From: Allium sativum
Taxonomy: Eukaryota; Streptophyta; Magnoliopsida; Asparagales; Amaryllidaceae
Reading direction: 5' to 3'
NCBI GenBank assembly: GCA_030737875.1
Contig: CM060921.1
Location: 406,450,192-406,514,191, forward strand
DNA: 64,000 bases
Positions within the stretch are counted from its first letter, which is position 1. Each line of letters opens with the position of its first letter. Below are positions 21,293-32,745 of this stretch, piece by piece. Position numbers and translations under genes: made by a program. Under the pieces are notes generated by a model. The model searched no databases, was not told where the DNA came from, and worked only from the letters and a program-made list of their open reading frames with translations.

Positions 21293-24200
21293 TGTAACAC
21301 CCCACCTCCGTTAAGGTCACTCACAAAGGGAATGCCTTAACTTTGGTGGAGCATTTTAGTAAACAGAACAGAAACTTACAAGACAGATAAAACAGTACTT
21401 GAAAAATTTTAACTTTATTACAGCGAAAACAGAAATTAATATGGTTACATCCTTTCAATTTCAGAATTCAAGTACAAAATATCAGTCTTGTACAAAAGCC
21501 TTCAAAATTCATAGTTTAAAATCATAATCCCCATGGAACGGAAGCTATACAGAGCCAAGCCATACTTTAAGCACTTCAAGAAAAGAGAAATCCGGATCAA
21601 GCTAAAGTATTTCCCTCCTTGGATAACCTGGGGGGGGGGGGAAACAGAAGAAAGGAGGCGAAACAACAAGGGTCAGACAAAAAGTCTGGCAAGTCCAGTG
21701 ACTTTCAGCATATGAACAGATAATAATAATATGATATGAACATAAAACTGGATGTGAGATAACTATAACAGGTGTAGCAGATATAACAGAAAAACAGAAT
21801 GATATAAACTATTGTTTTACACTTCTCGGCACTAATACTAGTATAGTAGAATTAGGTGTCACCCTAATGTCTAAATTGAAGCAGGAACGGGTACAGAATA
21901 CTTTAACAGAAACAGAATGCTAATAATGGGCCTTTACTACCCGATCAGAAACAGACAGAAGAAGAAACAGATTTATCCCTATGGAGACAGAATGTGGAAT
22001 TAGGTGTACACTAGTAATGGGCCTTTACCACCCGAACAGACGGTACCACACAGAAACAGACAGGTGTTACCACCCAACAGAAACAGACGGTACCAACAGA
22101 AACAGACAGAACTAAGCGTACCCTAAAACCCTACCCCAAGCGATCGGCTCCCTAATACAAAAATATCCTGTGTCGGCCCCACAGTAGGGTGTATCACTCC
22201 CTAAATTGACAACCAATTGGCACAGACCTATTTACAGATGTCACGGCGTCTTACATCCTCAGAGGCAGACCGGGGTCCATGCACGCACATGACCCGGTTG
22301 GAATGCACCATCAACACCCTTCGCCATTATCAGAATGAACCACTTATAATTAGTTCAGTAAGCGTGCCCGGACCCTACCTACTGTTGGGTCAAAGTTTTG
22401 ATACCAGAAAGGGTTACTGACTAATATGGGCCCCAAACAACAGATGACACAAGTAATTCCCCTCCTAACCTTGTGTCCCCAGACTAACAGATTTCAGATT
22501 AACTTGTTTACAAGTTCAGACATACAGAATTCAGATTTACTAATTCACAAATTAAGTTAACAAGTTTTCAGACTAACAGGTCAGATGTACAAATTTTTCA
22601 GATTTGTCTAACTTTGTATTGGGCCTACAGATTCATGGACGGGTTTTACTACATCTATTAATCCCTTTGGTTTAACCCTATTTTCCCCAATACGTTTTAG
22701 ACGCCATTCTTATCTTAGATTTTGCATTAATTAATTATTAATGCACAGACCTCTCACATTAGGTCGGTAGCTTGTGGCCGCTGGATATGCCGGGCGGTTT
22801 CGGGTAGACTTCTGCCACAAGCCAGACCTAACCTCGTGTCTTACGCATGTTATGACTAACTTCTCACATTAGAACATATTGTTTGCGGCCACTGGATGTG
22901 CCGGGCGGTTCCGGGCAGATTTACGCCGCAAACTCATTCTAACCTCGAGTTAGCCATGTTTATCTTTGCGGCCAATTAATTAATAATTTACCGTTTATTC
23001 GCACGCCCAATATATATGCCAATTCAGATTATATCAATAACAGGATGATTATATCAACATAGCAGATAACATATTTTATATGACTTAACGGATTTAACAG
23101 ATTTAGCAACTTAGCAGATTTTGGCATATAACAGGTTAGGCTTTTCAACCGACAAATTTAACAGATTAGGCATTTCAATCTAATTAGCAGTCTAGGCAAT
23201 ATAACAAAACTAGTAGTTTAGGCAACTTGACAAATTAGCAGGTTTAGCAAATTTAATATTTCTAAAAGTTCTATTTACATGCCTTGTCCAATCATATATT
23301 GGCCTAAATTCATATGCCTACATAATTGTCATGATTCACAACATATACTCCATGTTTGCATAAGCGCAGAATATGGACATAATTTGCCATATAACATATG
23401 TTCCAATTTTTGTTAAACTAGCATCTTACAGCAAATTCACATATAAATTATACCAAATATAACCATTAATTTCAATGCATGCCATATATCCAAAAATCCC
23501 TATTTAGGTGTAATCACAATAATAGATATCCTAATTAATGTAAATCTTTACACCTAAGTTTCCATATCTTCTTCTTTTTGAGTCATGAATCATTATGCAA
23601 ACTTTACCCAACAATATAAATCTTTAAATCATATCTTCTAAAAATCAGATCTTGACTTTTATATGCATTTTGTCCAAAGTCTCAAATCATATGTAATCTT
23701 ACAATGGTTCCTCTTTTCTTCTATCATAGAATATGCATAGATCCAAATATAGTTTACAACATATGCTCATTAATTACAGTTCTAAATTACAACATAACTA
23801 TGCATACAACATGCATAAATTATATGTTCATAGTCAAATTTATGCATATGTCCAATATATTTTATGCCTCAGACCTAAAGTCATACATTCAATTTAGTCT
23901 TGTCAAATTTCGCATCATTCATTATTTATCCCAAATTTTGCGTTCATACGTTAATCTCTTTATGAGATTGGGCACAGGCTCGTGGTAGCCTGGCTATAGA
24001 AACAGAAAAGAAGAAAGGAATACAGAACAGTCACAGAAAACAGATCCAACAGAAGAGAATATATATATACAACCTCAAACTCAGTTTTAAATGCATATCA
24101 AAATTATAATTAACGTTTATAGCGGAGAATAACTGTACTTGCCTTGATAGGATTAAAGAAAGAACTTTAACTTGTTGTAGAATCCTTGCAGAAACTTTAA

Positions 24201-24853
24201 TCTCTAGTTTGAATTGAGTTGCTTAGGCTGATGTTGATTATCATCTAGTTTTAATTCCAGCAGAGCAGCGACGCCATTTTTATTTTTTTATTAGAAGAAG
24301 AGAGCAATGGAGGCTAGAGAATTGTGTAAGAAACCTAGGTAGAGTCTAGGGTCATTTTATAGAGTTTATGAACTGATTAGGACCATCGATGTTGCTTGGA
24401 TTGATCGTAGCCATTCATTCGAAAGAGAGACCAATTAGAGCCTGCCACCTAGCCCTAATGACAAAGCATGCTTCTGGAAATCGACCAACATAGACTAGGC
24501 CAGCCAGGGTGGACTGGGTTCGACCTGGGTCTGGACCAGGTCGACAGCCCTGTCGACAGCCCTGTCGACCTGGCTAGACCAGGTCGACAGCCCAGTCGAC
24601 CTGGGTGTCTTAGGCGGGACTTTTCCCGCCCTGGCCAATTGGGCCCGATTTTTAATTTTAAACTTGATTCAGAAACTTCCGGAGGCTATATCTTCTTCAT
24701 ACGGACTCCGTTTTTCGAAAACTCGGACTCTATTTCGCGTATTTTTCCGAGACGAACGCAATGGCGTATCCCGTTTCCCTTAGTTCTTTGATTTCAAATT
24801 AATTATACTTTAATTTGTTAATTCCACAGTTATAGAATACACGGGGTGTTACA
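21293..24853 (-). repeat. TR-GAG right (5') LTR
   Basis: Near-identical to 15597-19177, apart from scattered substitutions, a longer G run near 21632 and lack of one 22-bp unit near 24520. It is bounded by the primer-binding site on its left and the host foldback array on its right. Confidence 0.93.
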
Positions 24854-25900
24854 TTATCAGTTTTAAGGTATCATTTTTATATTTTTTAAGGTATCATTTT
24901 TAGTGTAATTTCTGTGTTATGTTTATATACATCTTTTTTTTACCTACAATATTAAAAAACTGATATCTATGAACCGTGAATATGAGAAAAACTTTAGCTT
25001 AGCCCTACCAACTTATAAAACTGATAACAGAACAAAAAAATCACATGAAAAAACAATTAACACAGTTAAAATAGTAAAACTGATTCTTAAGGAAATAGGA
25101 AACTGATACCTAAAACCTGATTCAATGTTTTGAAGTAAAACTAATGGAAAAAATGTTTACATCAAAGTTTGATTGAATAAAATGAAATTAGTTCGACTGA
25201 GTTACAAAGTTGATGCAACAGTATAACTGCAAAATTAACACAACAACAAAATCACAAGGAAAAAAAACATAACACAGTTAAAACATGAAAACTGATACTT
25301 AAAAAAATAGAAAACTGATACCTACAAACTACATCAATGTTTTAAAGAAAAACTAATGCAAAAAATGTTTACATCACAGTTTGATTGTATAAAATTAAAT
25401 AAATTCGACTGAGTTAAAAAATTGATGCAACAATATAACTTCAAAATTAACACAACAATAAAATCACATGAAAACAACACATAACATAGTTAAAACAGTA
25501 AAAATGATACCTAAAATATTATAAAAATGATACCTAAATACTGATGCAATGTTTTGAAGATAAAAAAAAAATTATATCACAGTTTGATTGATTAAAATGA
25601 AATAAGTTCGATGTAGTTTCAAAGCCGATACAACAATATAACTTCAAAATTAACACAGCAACAAAATCTCATGAAAAAAACATATAACACAGTTAAAATG
25701 GTAAAAATGATACCTAAAAAAATAGCAAACTGATACCTAAAATCTGCTGCTATGTTTTAAAGTTAAAATATGAAAAATGATACCTAGAAAAATAGAAAAT
25801 TGATACCTAAAAACTGCTACTATGTTTTAAAGTTAAAATAGGAAAAATGATACCTAAAAAAATAGAAAAATGATACCTACGAACCGCTATACTATTAACG
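24854..25900 (-). repeat. AAAAATGATACC array, right arm
   Basis: After two words still in the left-arm orientation (24860-24905), the array inverts to AAAATGATACCTA words spaced by AACACAGTTAAAA and GATTGAATAAAATGAAAT. The higher-order spacing is about 150-250 bp. The point of inversion (about 24910-24970) marks the centre of the original palindromic element. Confidence 0.7.
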
Positions 25901-26347
25901 AAAAAAAAACATTTCCAACCACGACAAAATTGTTTCAACAATTTCGACTTTTTCAACTGTGTTTTCCATCGTTTGAAAAATATTTTTATTCAATTCACTT
26001 GTGATTTCCAATGGATTTTTGTTGTTCAACAATTTTTTTGTTTTCTAGGGTTTCTGTTTCGAGCGATTTATGGATTCGATTTTTTGGGTTCGATTGCAAT
26101 TTCGAATATGATGTCCTTTTGATTTTCGTGATTTATGAATTGTTATGGATTCAAATTTTTGTGATTTTTGGGTTCGATTGTTTTAAAGACGGAGCGGACG
26201 TGAATCGGGAGCGGAGGAAGAAGAAATAAGCGCACGTGAAGAAGAAGAGAAACGGTGAATTGTCCTTCTGGGTAAAATTTTAATGGGTTGTCCTTATGGA
26301 TAAAAAGGCCTTCTCTTTTGTCCTTGTAAATATTTTCCTGATAGGGA

Positions 26348-27901
26348 AACTGCTAGAAAGTTCACATTTTATTATATCAATAAAAAATATCATGTTGAGA
26401 AATGAGTAGAAGAAAACAAACATAATAACTGAAAGGAATCAAAACAAAACCCTATCATCTAAATGGAAGACTAAACAAAAAAAGGATGAACATCATATAC
26501 ATTAACCGACAATTTAAGAAAATGAGCTGACTATTTTGTTATATAAATTTTAGTAAATTATATTCAACTATCTTACATAGAGAGCATAATCCACTTGTAA
26601 AACTTGTTAATGAAACAGTCACTTGATTTTGAATTTTTGTTGAAAGTGCTTTTTTTAATTTGGTTGTACTTAGTTGTTCATTGACTTTGGCTTAAATATC
26701 TTGCTAAGATTTTCTTGTTCCATTTTTTTCCCTTTTCCACAAAAGTATATAGAAAATGTAAAAATCTAAAGCTACATCCAGCTCTAAAAATCAATGAAAA
26801 TGGACATAAAAGATGGTTATAAATTAAAGTAGTGAAGGGAAATAGCTATGCATATAATGTAAATAAATATAAATGAACTTAAAACAAAAATTATATTTAC
26901 TCACTATTATCAAATCAAAATTTTTGTTTTATGCCAAAATTGTGCATAACAAAATGACCAAATGGTAACAGTCCAAACATGAGCGATAAATAGAATATGA
27001 ATATTAACGTTAAGGACCGGAGAGAGTTTTGTATTGAAGAACATTTGTCACGTGCCCATGGGCATTAAGAAAGAATCAAATCAACTTTCTTTTATCAGGT
27101 CTATCCTAATGTCCATAATATTGGATGGGCAGATTAATTTGAAATATGGTATCAAAGTTGACTCCAGGCCACAAAGAGGAGTAGAACATGGAATTTTAGA
27201 AAAAAAAACCATGTAAATGGATGTAATTGTACTTTATTTGATTTTTGATACATTACTACTAATAATATGGTTTATGCTCTGTAACATAATATTATATGAA
27301 TATCCAAAATTCTTGGATAAATATTTATTAAATGTAAACCAAGTAACCAACATAAAAGAATTTTATGGTTTACTGAAGATTACAATTCCATTAAGTACTA
27401 TCTTTTTTAGGAAATACGCTTCTTATTTGTGGTATCTTGTTGGTCCACTTATCGAAGGTAAAGAACTTCTAAAAAAATATTTGATATATATTTGTTATGG
27501 TTTTTGAAGATAACATTTTAAAATTTTCATATTCATATTAAGTTAAGATAATTCGTACTTTTATAGCTTGGTAAAGTAATGTTTCAAAAATACATAACAA
27601 AAACAAGTAATATTTATTGATCATTGGGAAAAAATGTTATACCAACCTTACGTTTTCTATACTCAAATAATATAGAAAAGATATCTTCTATAAAATTAAC
27701 ATATCTTAAAGTGAAACATATGAAGTGTTTGTTTCCATTGGTTTTATTTTGGTACTCATATTGTCATAGCTTTTTAAGTGTAAACACAAAACACATGTAA
27801 TAGCTTTCTTAAACTACGGTAAAAAATAAAATTCTTAGTTGAATTACTATGTTTTATATTGAAAATGGAACAAAATTTTAGGTAGTGCTTGGTTCATCTT
27901 G
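26348..27901. other. A+T-rich DNA between elements, no gene recognised
   Basis: Two adjacent open frames (27034-27216 and 27217-27507, plus strand) have no recognisable domain, and their composition matches the surroundings. No TIR, LTR or RNA gene was seen. This stretch is the flank shared by the foldback element (left) and the Tekay element (right). Confidence 0.5.
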
Positions 27902-28116
27902 TGTTTTGTAACATCCCGGATTTTTGAATAATCGAATTAACTAAATTAAAGAATAATTAATCTCAGACGTGAGAATTAAGGGAATGAGGTTGCGCCATTG
28001 TGTTCATCTCGGAATTCTGGTTGAAATAGAGTCCGAGTTTGCGGGAAACGGGTACCAGATGAAGGAGTTATGGACGAACGAAGATTGGTGGCAAAAGAAA
28101 GAAAAAAAGGATTGCA

Positions 28117-28180
28117 CTGGCGCACTTGGGAAGTGCGCCAGTACAAATTTGCACTGGTGCACCTGCCAAGTGCGCCCAGG
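28117..28180. repeat. GCGCACTT/AAGTGCGC palindrome pair in Tekay U3
   Basis: The first palindrome, GGCGCACTTGGGAAGTGCGC (28119-28138), is followed by CAGTACAAATTTGCACT and then a second, weaker one, GGTGCACCTGCCAAGTGCGCC (about 28156-28176). It lies upstream of the TATA box. The 3' LTR copy (39913-39974) is partly decayed. The same arrangement occurs in the Mutator-like element at 57812-57872. Confidence 0.8.
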
Positions 28181-28343
28181 CCGAGGCAGAGACCTGCACA
28201 GCTTTCTGGTTCAGGCTGACCCATGTTGCTGAGTCCTTTCTGACTCCTTGCTGAGTCATTAGGGCTGAGGTGTCACCATATCATGACTGAATGGTTTTGA
28301 TTAACCCTAAGATCATCCGACGACTTAAATTAATTCAAAACTC

Positions 28344-28351
28344 TATAAAAA
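28344..28351 (+). promoter_or_regulatory. Tekay LTR TATA box
   Basis: TATAAAAA in the context CTCTATAAAAAGACCC, about 440 bp into the LTR. It is conserved in the 3' LTR at 40138-40145. Transcription would start near 28375. Confidence 0.7.
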
Positions 28352-29650
28352 GACCCATAGACTCAAACCCTAAATCATAATTAAAATTGAAACTATGGCC
28401 GTCATGCTGCTGTCTTGAACCCTAGAGCAGCCGCCACCAAATTAAAGAGGAAGAACAACAAATCAAATCAGTACTACTCAACCCTAACAGCGAATCTTCT
28501 TCAAAAGAGAGCTAATTCAACTCCAGAAATCAGAATTCATAACTCAAGATTGCTTTTGAGTTGTGAGTTCGATAGTTTTAACAAAATAATTAGAAATTTA
28601 ATTGGATTAATATATAATGCGGATTGTATGGATGTGATATGAAGTATTGATTGCATGTTGTAATTATGTTGTAGGATTGTGATTGAAATCTCTATGACGT
28701 TATGTTGTGATGTTATCATTTATGATGTAAAGTTATGTTGCTATCACCATGTTGTAATTTTATATACAATCAAATCATCATGTTTCATATGCTAGTTTGG
28801 TTATGTTGATTCATATGATAAATCAAATGTAGGCAAGTTTAGATTTTGATTCAAACATGAATCATATACAAGTTGGGTAGAATTATATGTGGCCTTACAT
28901 GGTTATGACACCTAGTTTATGTGAAAATTTAATTGAAAGTTAGGCTATGACATGTGTGAGTTATATGCTAACTTCTACATGATACTTTACATGTTAGATG
29001 CTAGTTTGCACCATTGTTGCGATGTATAAATCAAATATGTGATGAATCATGTTATGCAAGTTTAGGGTTATTACCTATGCAAGTTTACTCCTTTAGATTT
29101 GGATCCATGACATATGTTGTTTATGCAAGTTTGTGGTCATTATCTCATCAAGTTCACACCTTTAAATTTGGATCCATGACATATGTTGTTTATGCAAGTT
29201 TGTGGCCATTATCTCATTAAGTTCACACCTTTAGATTTGGATACATGACAAATGTTGTTTATGCAAGTTGTAACTTTGGCCTATGCAAGTTTTAGATGTA
29301 GAACATCATTCACATATGCAAGTTCACTCCTATGTTAGATCTATTTGTATATTGTGATGTTTTCTCTTTATTCGATGAGTTAGACTATTCGAGTCTAACG
29401 TATATTTTACGTTAAACGAACAAACGTACAACGTGGGACAAAGGGGATAATATTAATTGGCATAAAAGCTTTAAAAGGCATAAAATATAATTGTGGTGAA
29501 AATTGGTATGATTTTACATACCATAAATGGATGGACATAATTGAGTCAATTATGGACATCGTTAAATTAGGAAGTGATTGATAATTTGGATAAGGAAAGT
29601 AATTCAAATTTGGGGAATGATTAATTTGGAGTAATTAATCATCTAAGACA

Positions 29651-29847
29651 CGAGGTTAGGCTCTTTTGTGGTGTAAGACTGCCCGGACCCGCCCGGCAAA
29701 TCCAAATGCCAGTCTAATGTGAGAGGTCTTAGGCATAAACTAAATACGTAACAATTGTAAAGACACGAGGTTAGGGTCTTTTGTGGTGTAAGACTGCCCG
29801 GACCCGCCCAGCAAATCCAGCTGCCACAAATGCCAGTCTAATGTGAG
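29651..29847 (+). repeat. Paired stem-loop module in the Tekay 5' LTR
   Basis: Two units (29651-29723 and 29766-29847) start CGAGGTTAG and end CTAATGTGAG, with loop GCCCGGACCCGCCC. Unit 2 pairs TTTGTGG (29780-29786) with CCACAAA (29824-29830). Unit 1 has lost part of its 3' stem by a deletion near 29706. Copies in the 3' LTR lie at 41451-41532 and about 41565-41646; there the first unit retains CCACAAA, but its 5' partner is changed. The module is homologous to that of the TR-GAG LTR. Confidence 0.7.
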
Positions 29848-31154
29848 AAGTCTTTATAAGGTTACGGTCTTAATGAATTAAGAAAGTACTTAACCAGATA
29901 AACATGTAGTGGGACATGAGGGGGTTAAGTGGGTGCCTTGGGTGGCATGTGGAATGTAGTGGGTGCCTTGGGTGGCATTTGGAAATACGATTAGAAACAC
30001 TTAACCAAAATTGAAACATGTAATTGAAACATGAATAAGAAGTGGGTTAAGTGGGATGTACTAGAGGGGACCAAGCTTAGGTGGATAGCTTGTGTCAAGT
30101 AATGGGGGCCCGTTTCAACCAGTAACCCATACGTATCTTTGTGGGCTCGACCCAAGTCGAGGACGGGACACACATACTGGGCTTTACTGTAAGAGGCCAA
30201 ACAGGTTTAGCGGTGGCAACGCAAGTCTAAGGGATTCATATGCGTGTGTGGACCCGGGCTGGTAGGTAAGACGTTGTTGCATTGTGTAGGTATAAGCCGT
30301 GCATCATTGGTGGTATCGGGTTGCCACTTTGGGGAGTGATACACCCGACTGTGGGGCCAGCACAGGTATCTACGAGTTAGGGAGCCGATCGCTTGGGGGG
30401 GTAGTGGGTACACCAAGTGGAGATAGGGGCAGGCGGCACCTATGAAGGCAGCTAGGGGTGCACGAAACTACCAATATCATTATTAAGTCTATAGGCGGGA
30501 TCAACCTAAGGGTGACTAGTGGTGGTGCAGTATAGCAATTATCCTATAGTGTTGGTGTAGTTTAGTAATCATCTTATAGTGGTTTAGGTGCGCTTAAACG
30601 ATATCGTTGTTCATCTTGTTTCCTTGTTTACTCTGCCATACTCAATGGTTCATGATCATTTCCTTATTTTCCAACTTATGCCTTAGCCTAGTTACTTTGT
30701 TAATTATATTGTTAAAGTTATCGCACTCACCGGACTTTATGTCTGACCCCCTTTGTTCCCTCCTCTTTTTCTCCTTTTTCCCCTCCAGGTGCTCAGATTG
30801 GAACTAGCACCAGTGGAGCTTGATTTTGGACTGCTTTTAGAAGATTGCTTAGATCGCTGAAGTAAAGTTCAGCTTCTCTTTATTTATGGCTATTTTGATG
30901 TTGGGGATTATGTCTTTCAGTTTATGTACTTTGTTTTATCAAGATGGATATAATGTACTTCACTTTGGTTTATGGTTTTGATGATGTAACCAAACATATT
31001 TACCTTCTGTTGCAATAAATAAAGTTTTAATTTTTCAAGTACTGCTTTATATCTGTCTTGTTTTGATTTTCTGTTCTATATTCACTTAAAATGCTCCATG
31101 GAAGTTAATGCATTCCCTTTGCGAGTGACATTAATGGACGTGGGGTGTTACACG

Positions 31155-31166
31155 TGGTATCAGAGC
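31155..31166 (+). promoter_or_regulatory. Primer-binding site (initiator Met-tRNA)
   Basis: TGGTATCAGAGC lies two bases after the 5' LTR and is complementary to the 3' end of initiator Met-tRNA. Confidence 0.92.
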
Positions 31167-31359
31167 TGAAGGTTACCAGAACAGATATGAATTTTGAAAA
31201 ACTATTTTTCAAAACTATTTTTATAAAGAAGTACTTTCAAAAGTACGTTTTAAGGAAAGTATTTTCAAGAGAAAAGTATATTTTAGAAAACATAACCCCA
31301 AGAGCCATATATCTTTCCCTCGGTTCTTTTATATTGAATCTTTCCTTTTTCGTTTCAGC

Positions 31360-32745
31360 ATGTCTGAAGCATCTGAGATACCAGAGGGTGTTCATGTACC
31401 CGGTTGGTTTCGTCAATATCTTGAGGCTAGGGCCGCCACCGCAGGTGCAGAAAATGCTCCTTCTCCTCCTCCTCCTCCCCCTCCTCCTCGTGTCGATACT
31501 TTTGCTAGGATATGTAAGGACTTTAGAGCAATGGGTGGAAAACCTTTTCACGGGACGGAGACATTTATTGAAGCTCGTAACTGGCTAAAGGAGGTGGAAG
31601 AATTGTTTGGAATCTTTGAAGTGGATGATGGAAGAAAAGTCCAGCTAGTTGCCTGGCTAATGAAGGATGAGGCCTCGTTTTGGTGGGAGGTCACTAATGG
31701 GGGACGTCCAGTCGATACGTGGCCAGATTTTAGGCAGAGGTTTGAGGCGAAGTTTCTCTCGCGGGCTGAAGAGAATCTATACATGGAAAGGTTTTTGTCA
31801 CTAAAGCAAGGGAATCTATCGGTAAAAGAGTACGTTAACAAATTCAACCAATTGGCAAGGTTTGGCATAGACTTGGTGAATACTCCAGAAAAGAAGGCTC
31901 TAAGATTTGTTAAGGGTTTAAACAAGTCGCTTCATGGGTTAGCTATGACCGACATTCCCATGGGGGCTACCTTCGAGAGACTAGTTGACATGGCGCTCAT
32001 GCATGAAGAGGAGAAGGGCGCCAATGCCAATAAGGCACCCGAGAAGAAAGGGGATCAAAAGAAGCCTCAACTGCAACAACAGAACAAGAAAGGTGGCAAA
32101 GGCAACAATGCTAAGGGAAAGAAAAGATGCTTTAACGGTGGGACACCCGGCCAACTAAGCAAAGATTGTAGGAAGAAAAAGAAGACTGGTTGTTTCCACT
32201 ATGGCGAGGCGGGACATTTTATTAAGGACTGCCCAAAGAAAGGGCAGAGGGCAGGGTCTACCTCGGGAGGACAGGTGCAAGCTCTTATGGCACTAGAGCA
32301 GGCAAGAGGACAAGTTCAAGCTCTCGTGATCCCACCGCTGCAAGAACGAGGTAGAGCAATTTCCGTTGAATGTTTAATTTTTCTGTTTGATCATCATGTC
32401 CGTACTTTATTCGATTCTGGCGCATTGCATTCGTTTATTTCTACATCACTAGTTGAAACACTGCACCTTGATAGTAGTCTAATTACTGATCCCTTAGTAG
32501 TCTCAAATCCTATCGGTGGTTCGGCTCATCTTTCTATGATTTATCGGGATTTGAGAGTGTTTATCTTGGGCGTTGAGTTTGAATGTAATGCCTTTATTCT
32601 TGGCTTCATGGGCTACGGTTTGATTCTAGGGGTGGATTGGCTAGCCAGGCGGGGTGCCATCCTAGATTGTGAAAGGAGGGTAGTTAGACTATTGATTCGT
32701 TATGGAAAGACCCTCATATTTCCTGTGACCCTAGGAGTTCAGTAA
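31360..32745 (+). CDS. gag-pro: Gag-protease part of the Tekay polyprotein (truncated by a stop)
   Basis: The 461-residue frame starts MSEASEIPEG, identical to the TR-GAG gag start. A proline run lies at about 35-43. The gag core (about 50-205) includes FWWEVTNGGRPVDTW and VKEYVNKFNQLARFG. A basic Lys/Gln-rich region precedes two zinc knuckles that have each lost a cysteine: CFNGGTPGQLSKDC (about 257, second C now G and H now Q) and CFHYGEAGHFIKDC (about 278, second C now Y). An aspartic protease follows with LFDSGALHSFIS (active Asp about residue 352) and a later LGVDWLARRGA flap-region motif. The frame ends at 32745 shortly after the protease, where an intact element would continue into RT. 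The knuckle losses suggest impaired RNA packaging. Confidence 0.85.
   Translation: MSEASEIPEGVHVPGWFRQYLEARAATAGAENAPSPPPPPPPPRVDTFARICKDFRAMGGKPFHGTETFIEARNWLKEVEELFGIFEVDDGRKVQLVAWLMKDEASFWWEVTNGGRPVDTWPDFRQRFEAKFLSRAEENLYMERFLSLKQGNLSVKEYVNKFNQLARFGIDLVNTPEKKALRFVKGLNKSLHGLAMTDIPMGATFERLVDMALMHEEEKGANANKAPEKKGDQKKPQLQQQNKKGGKGNNAKGKKRCFNGGTPGQLSKDCRKKKKTGCFHYGEAGHFIKDCPKKGQRAGSTSGGQVQALMALEQARGQVQALVIPPLQERGRAISVECLIFLFDHHVRTLFDSGALHSFISTSLVETLHLDSSLITDPLVVSNPIGGSAHLSMIYRDLRVFILGVEFECNAFILGFMGYGLILGVDWLARRGAILDCERRVVRLLIRYGKTLIFPVTLGVQ

Larger units (their letters stand above)
15597..24853 (-). mobile_element. Gag-only LTR retrotransposon (TR-GAG), Tekay-related
   Basis: The element has two near-identical 3.56-3.58-kb LTRs with TG...CA ends, an initiator Met-tRNA primer site, a polypurine tract and a single gag reading frame. 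There is no protease, RT, RNase H or integrase in the 2.1-kb internal region. The flanks are ATATC (15592-15596) and TTATC (24854-24858), a 5-bp duplication with one mismatch. Joining them restores the foldback array. Gag and 3'-UTR sequences match the Tekay element at 27907-55132, so it is best read as a non-autonomous derivative whose pol has been removed. It would need RT and integrase from a full relative. The high LTR similarity suggests recent insertion. Confidence 0.9.
14775..26338. mobile_element. Foldback / Mutator-like inverted-repeat element split by a nested LTR retrotransposon
   Basis: The left arm (14775-15596) and right arm (24854-26338) are inverted repeats of each other. Outermost is ACAAGGACAAA with CCATAAGGACAACC (left 14790-14840; complement at right 26275-26325). 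A non-repetitive block follows (15063-15205 against 25915-26055), and then arrays of GGTATCATTTTT face inward. Candidate 9-bp target duplications are TAATAGGGA (14766-14774) and TGATAGGGA (26339-26347), with one mismatch. Without the nested TR-GAG the element is about 2.3 kb and has no transposase. An open frame at 26011-26229 lies in the arm and is not a gene. The 9-bp duplication and long TIRs suggest a Mutator-related foldback element, but the class is inference. Confidence 0.7.
27907..31152 (+). repeat. Tekay 5' LTR
   Basis: 3246 bp, TGTAACATCCC...GGGGTGTTACA. The other LTR starts TGTAACACCCC, so this copy has a C-to-T change. It carries the U3 palindrome pair, a TATA box and the stem-loop module. 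From 29070 to 29330 a phrase around TTATGCAAGTTTGTGGCCAT and TTTGGATCCATGACATATG is repeated three to four times in tandem. The open frames 27969-28232, 28415-28642 and 29991-30200 recur in both LTRs and encode no known domain. Confidence 0.93.

Noticed and set aside
26011..26229. 72-codon plus-strand frame as a small membrane protein
   Set aside because: It lies in the foldback arm whose inverted partner (about 15000-15260) has a similar shadow frame. The hydrophobicity comes from T-rich DNA.
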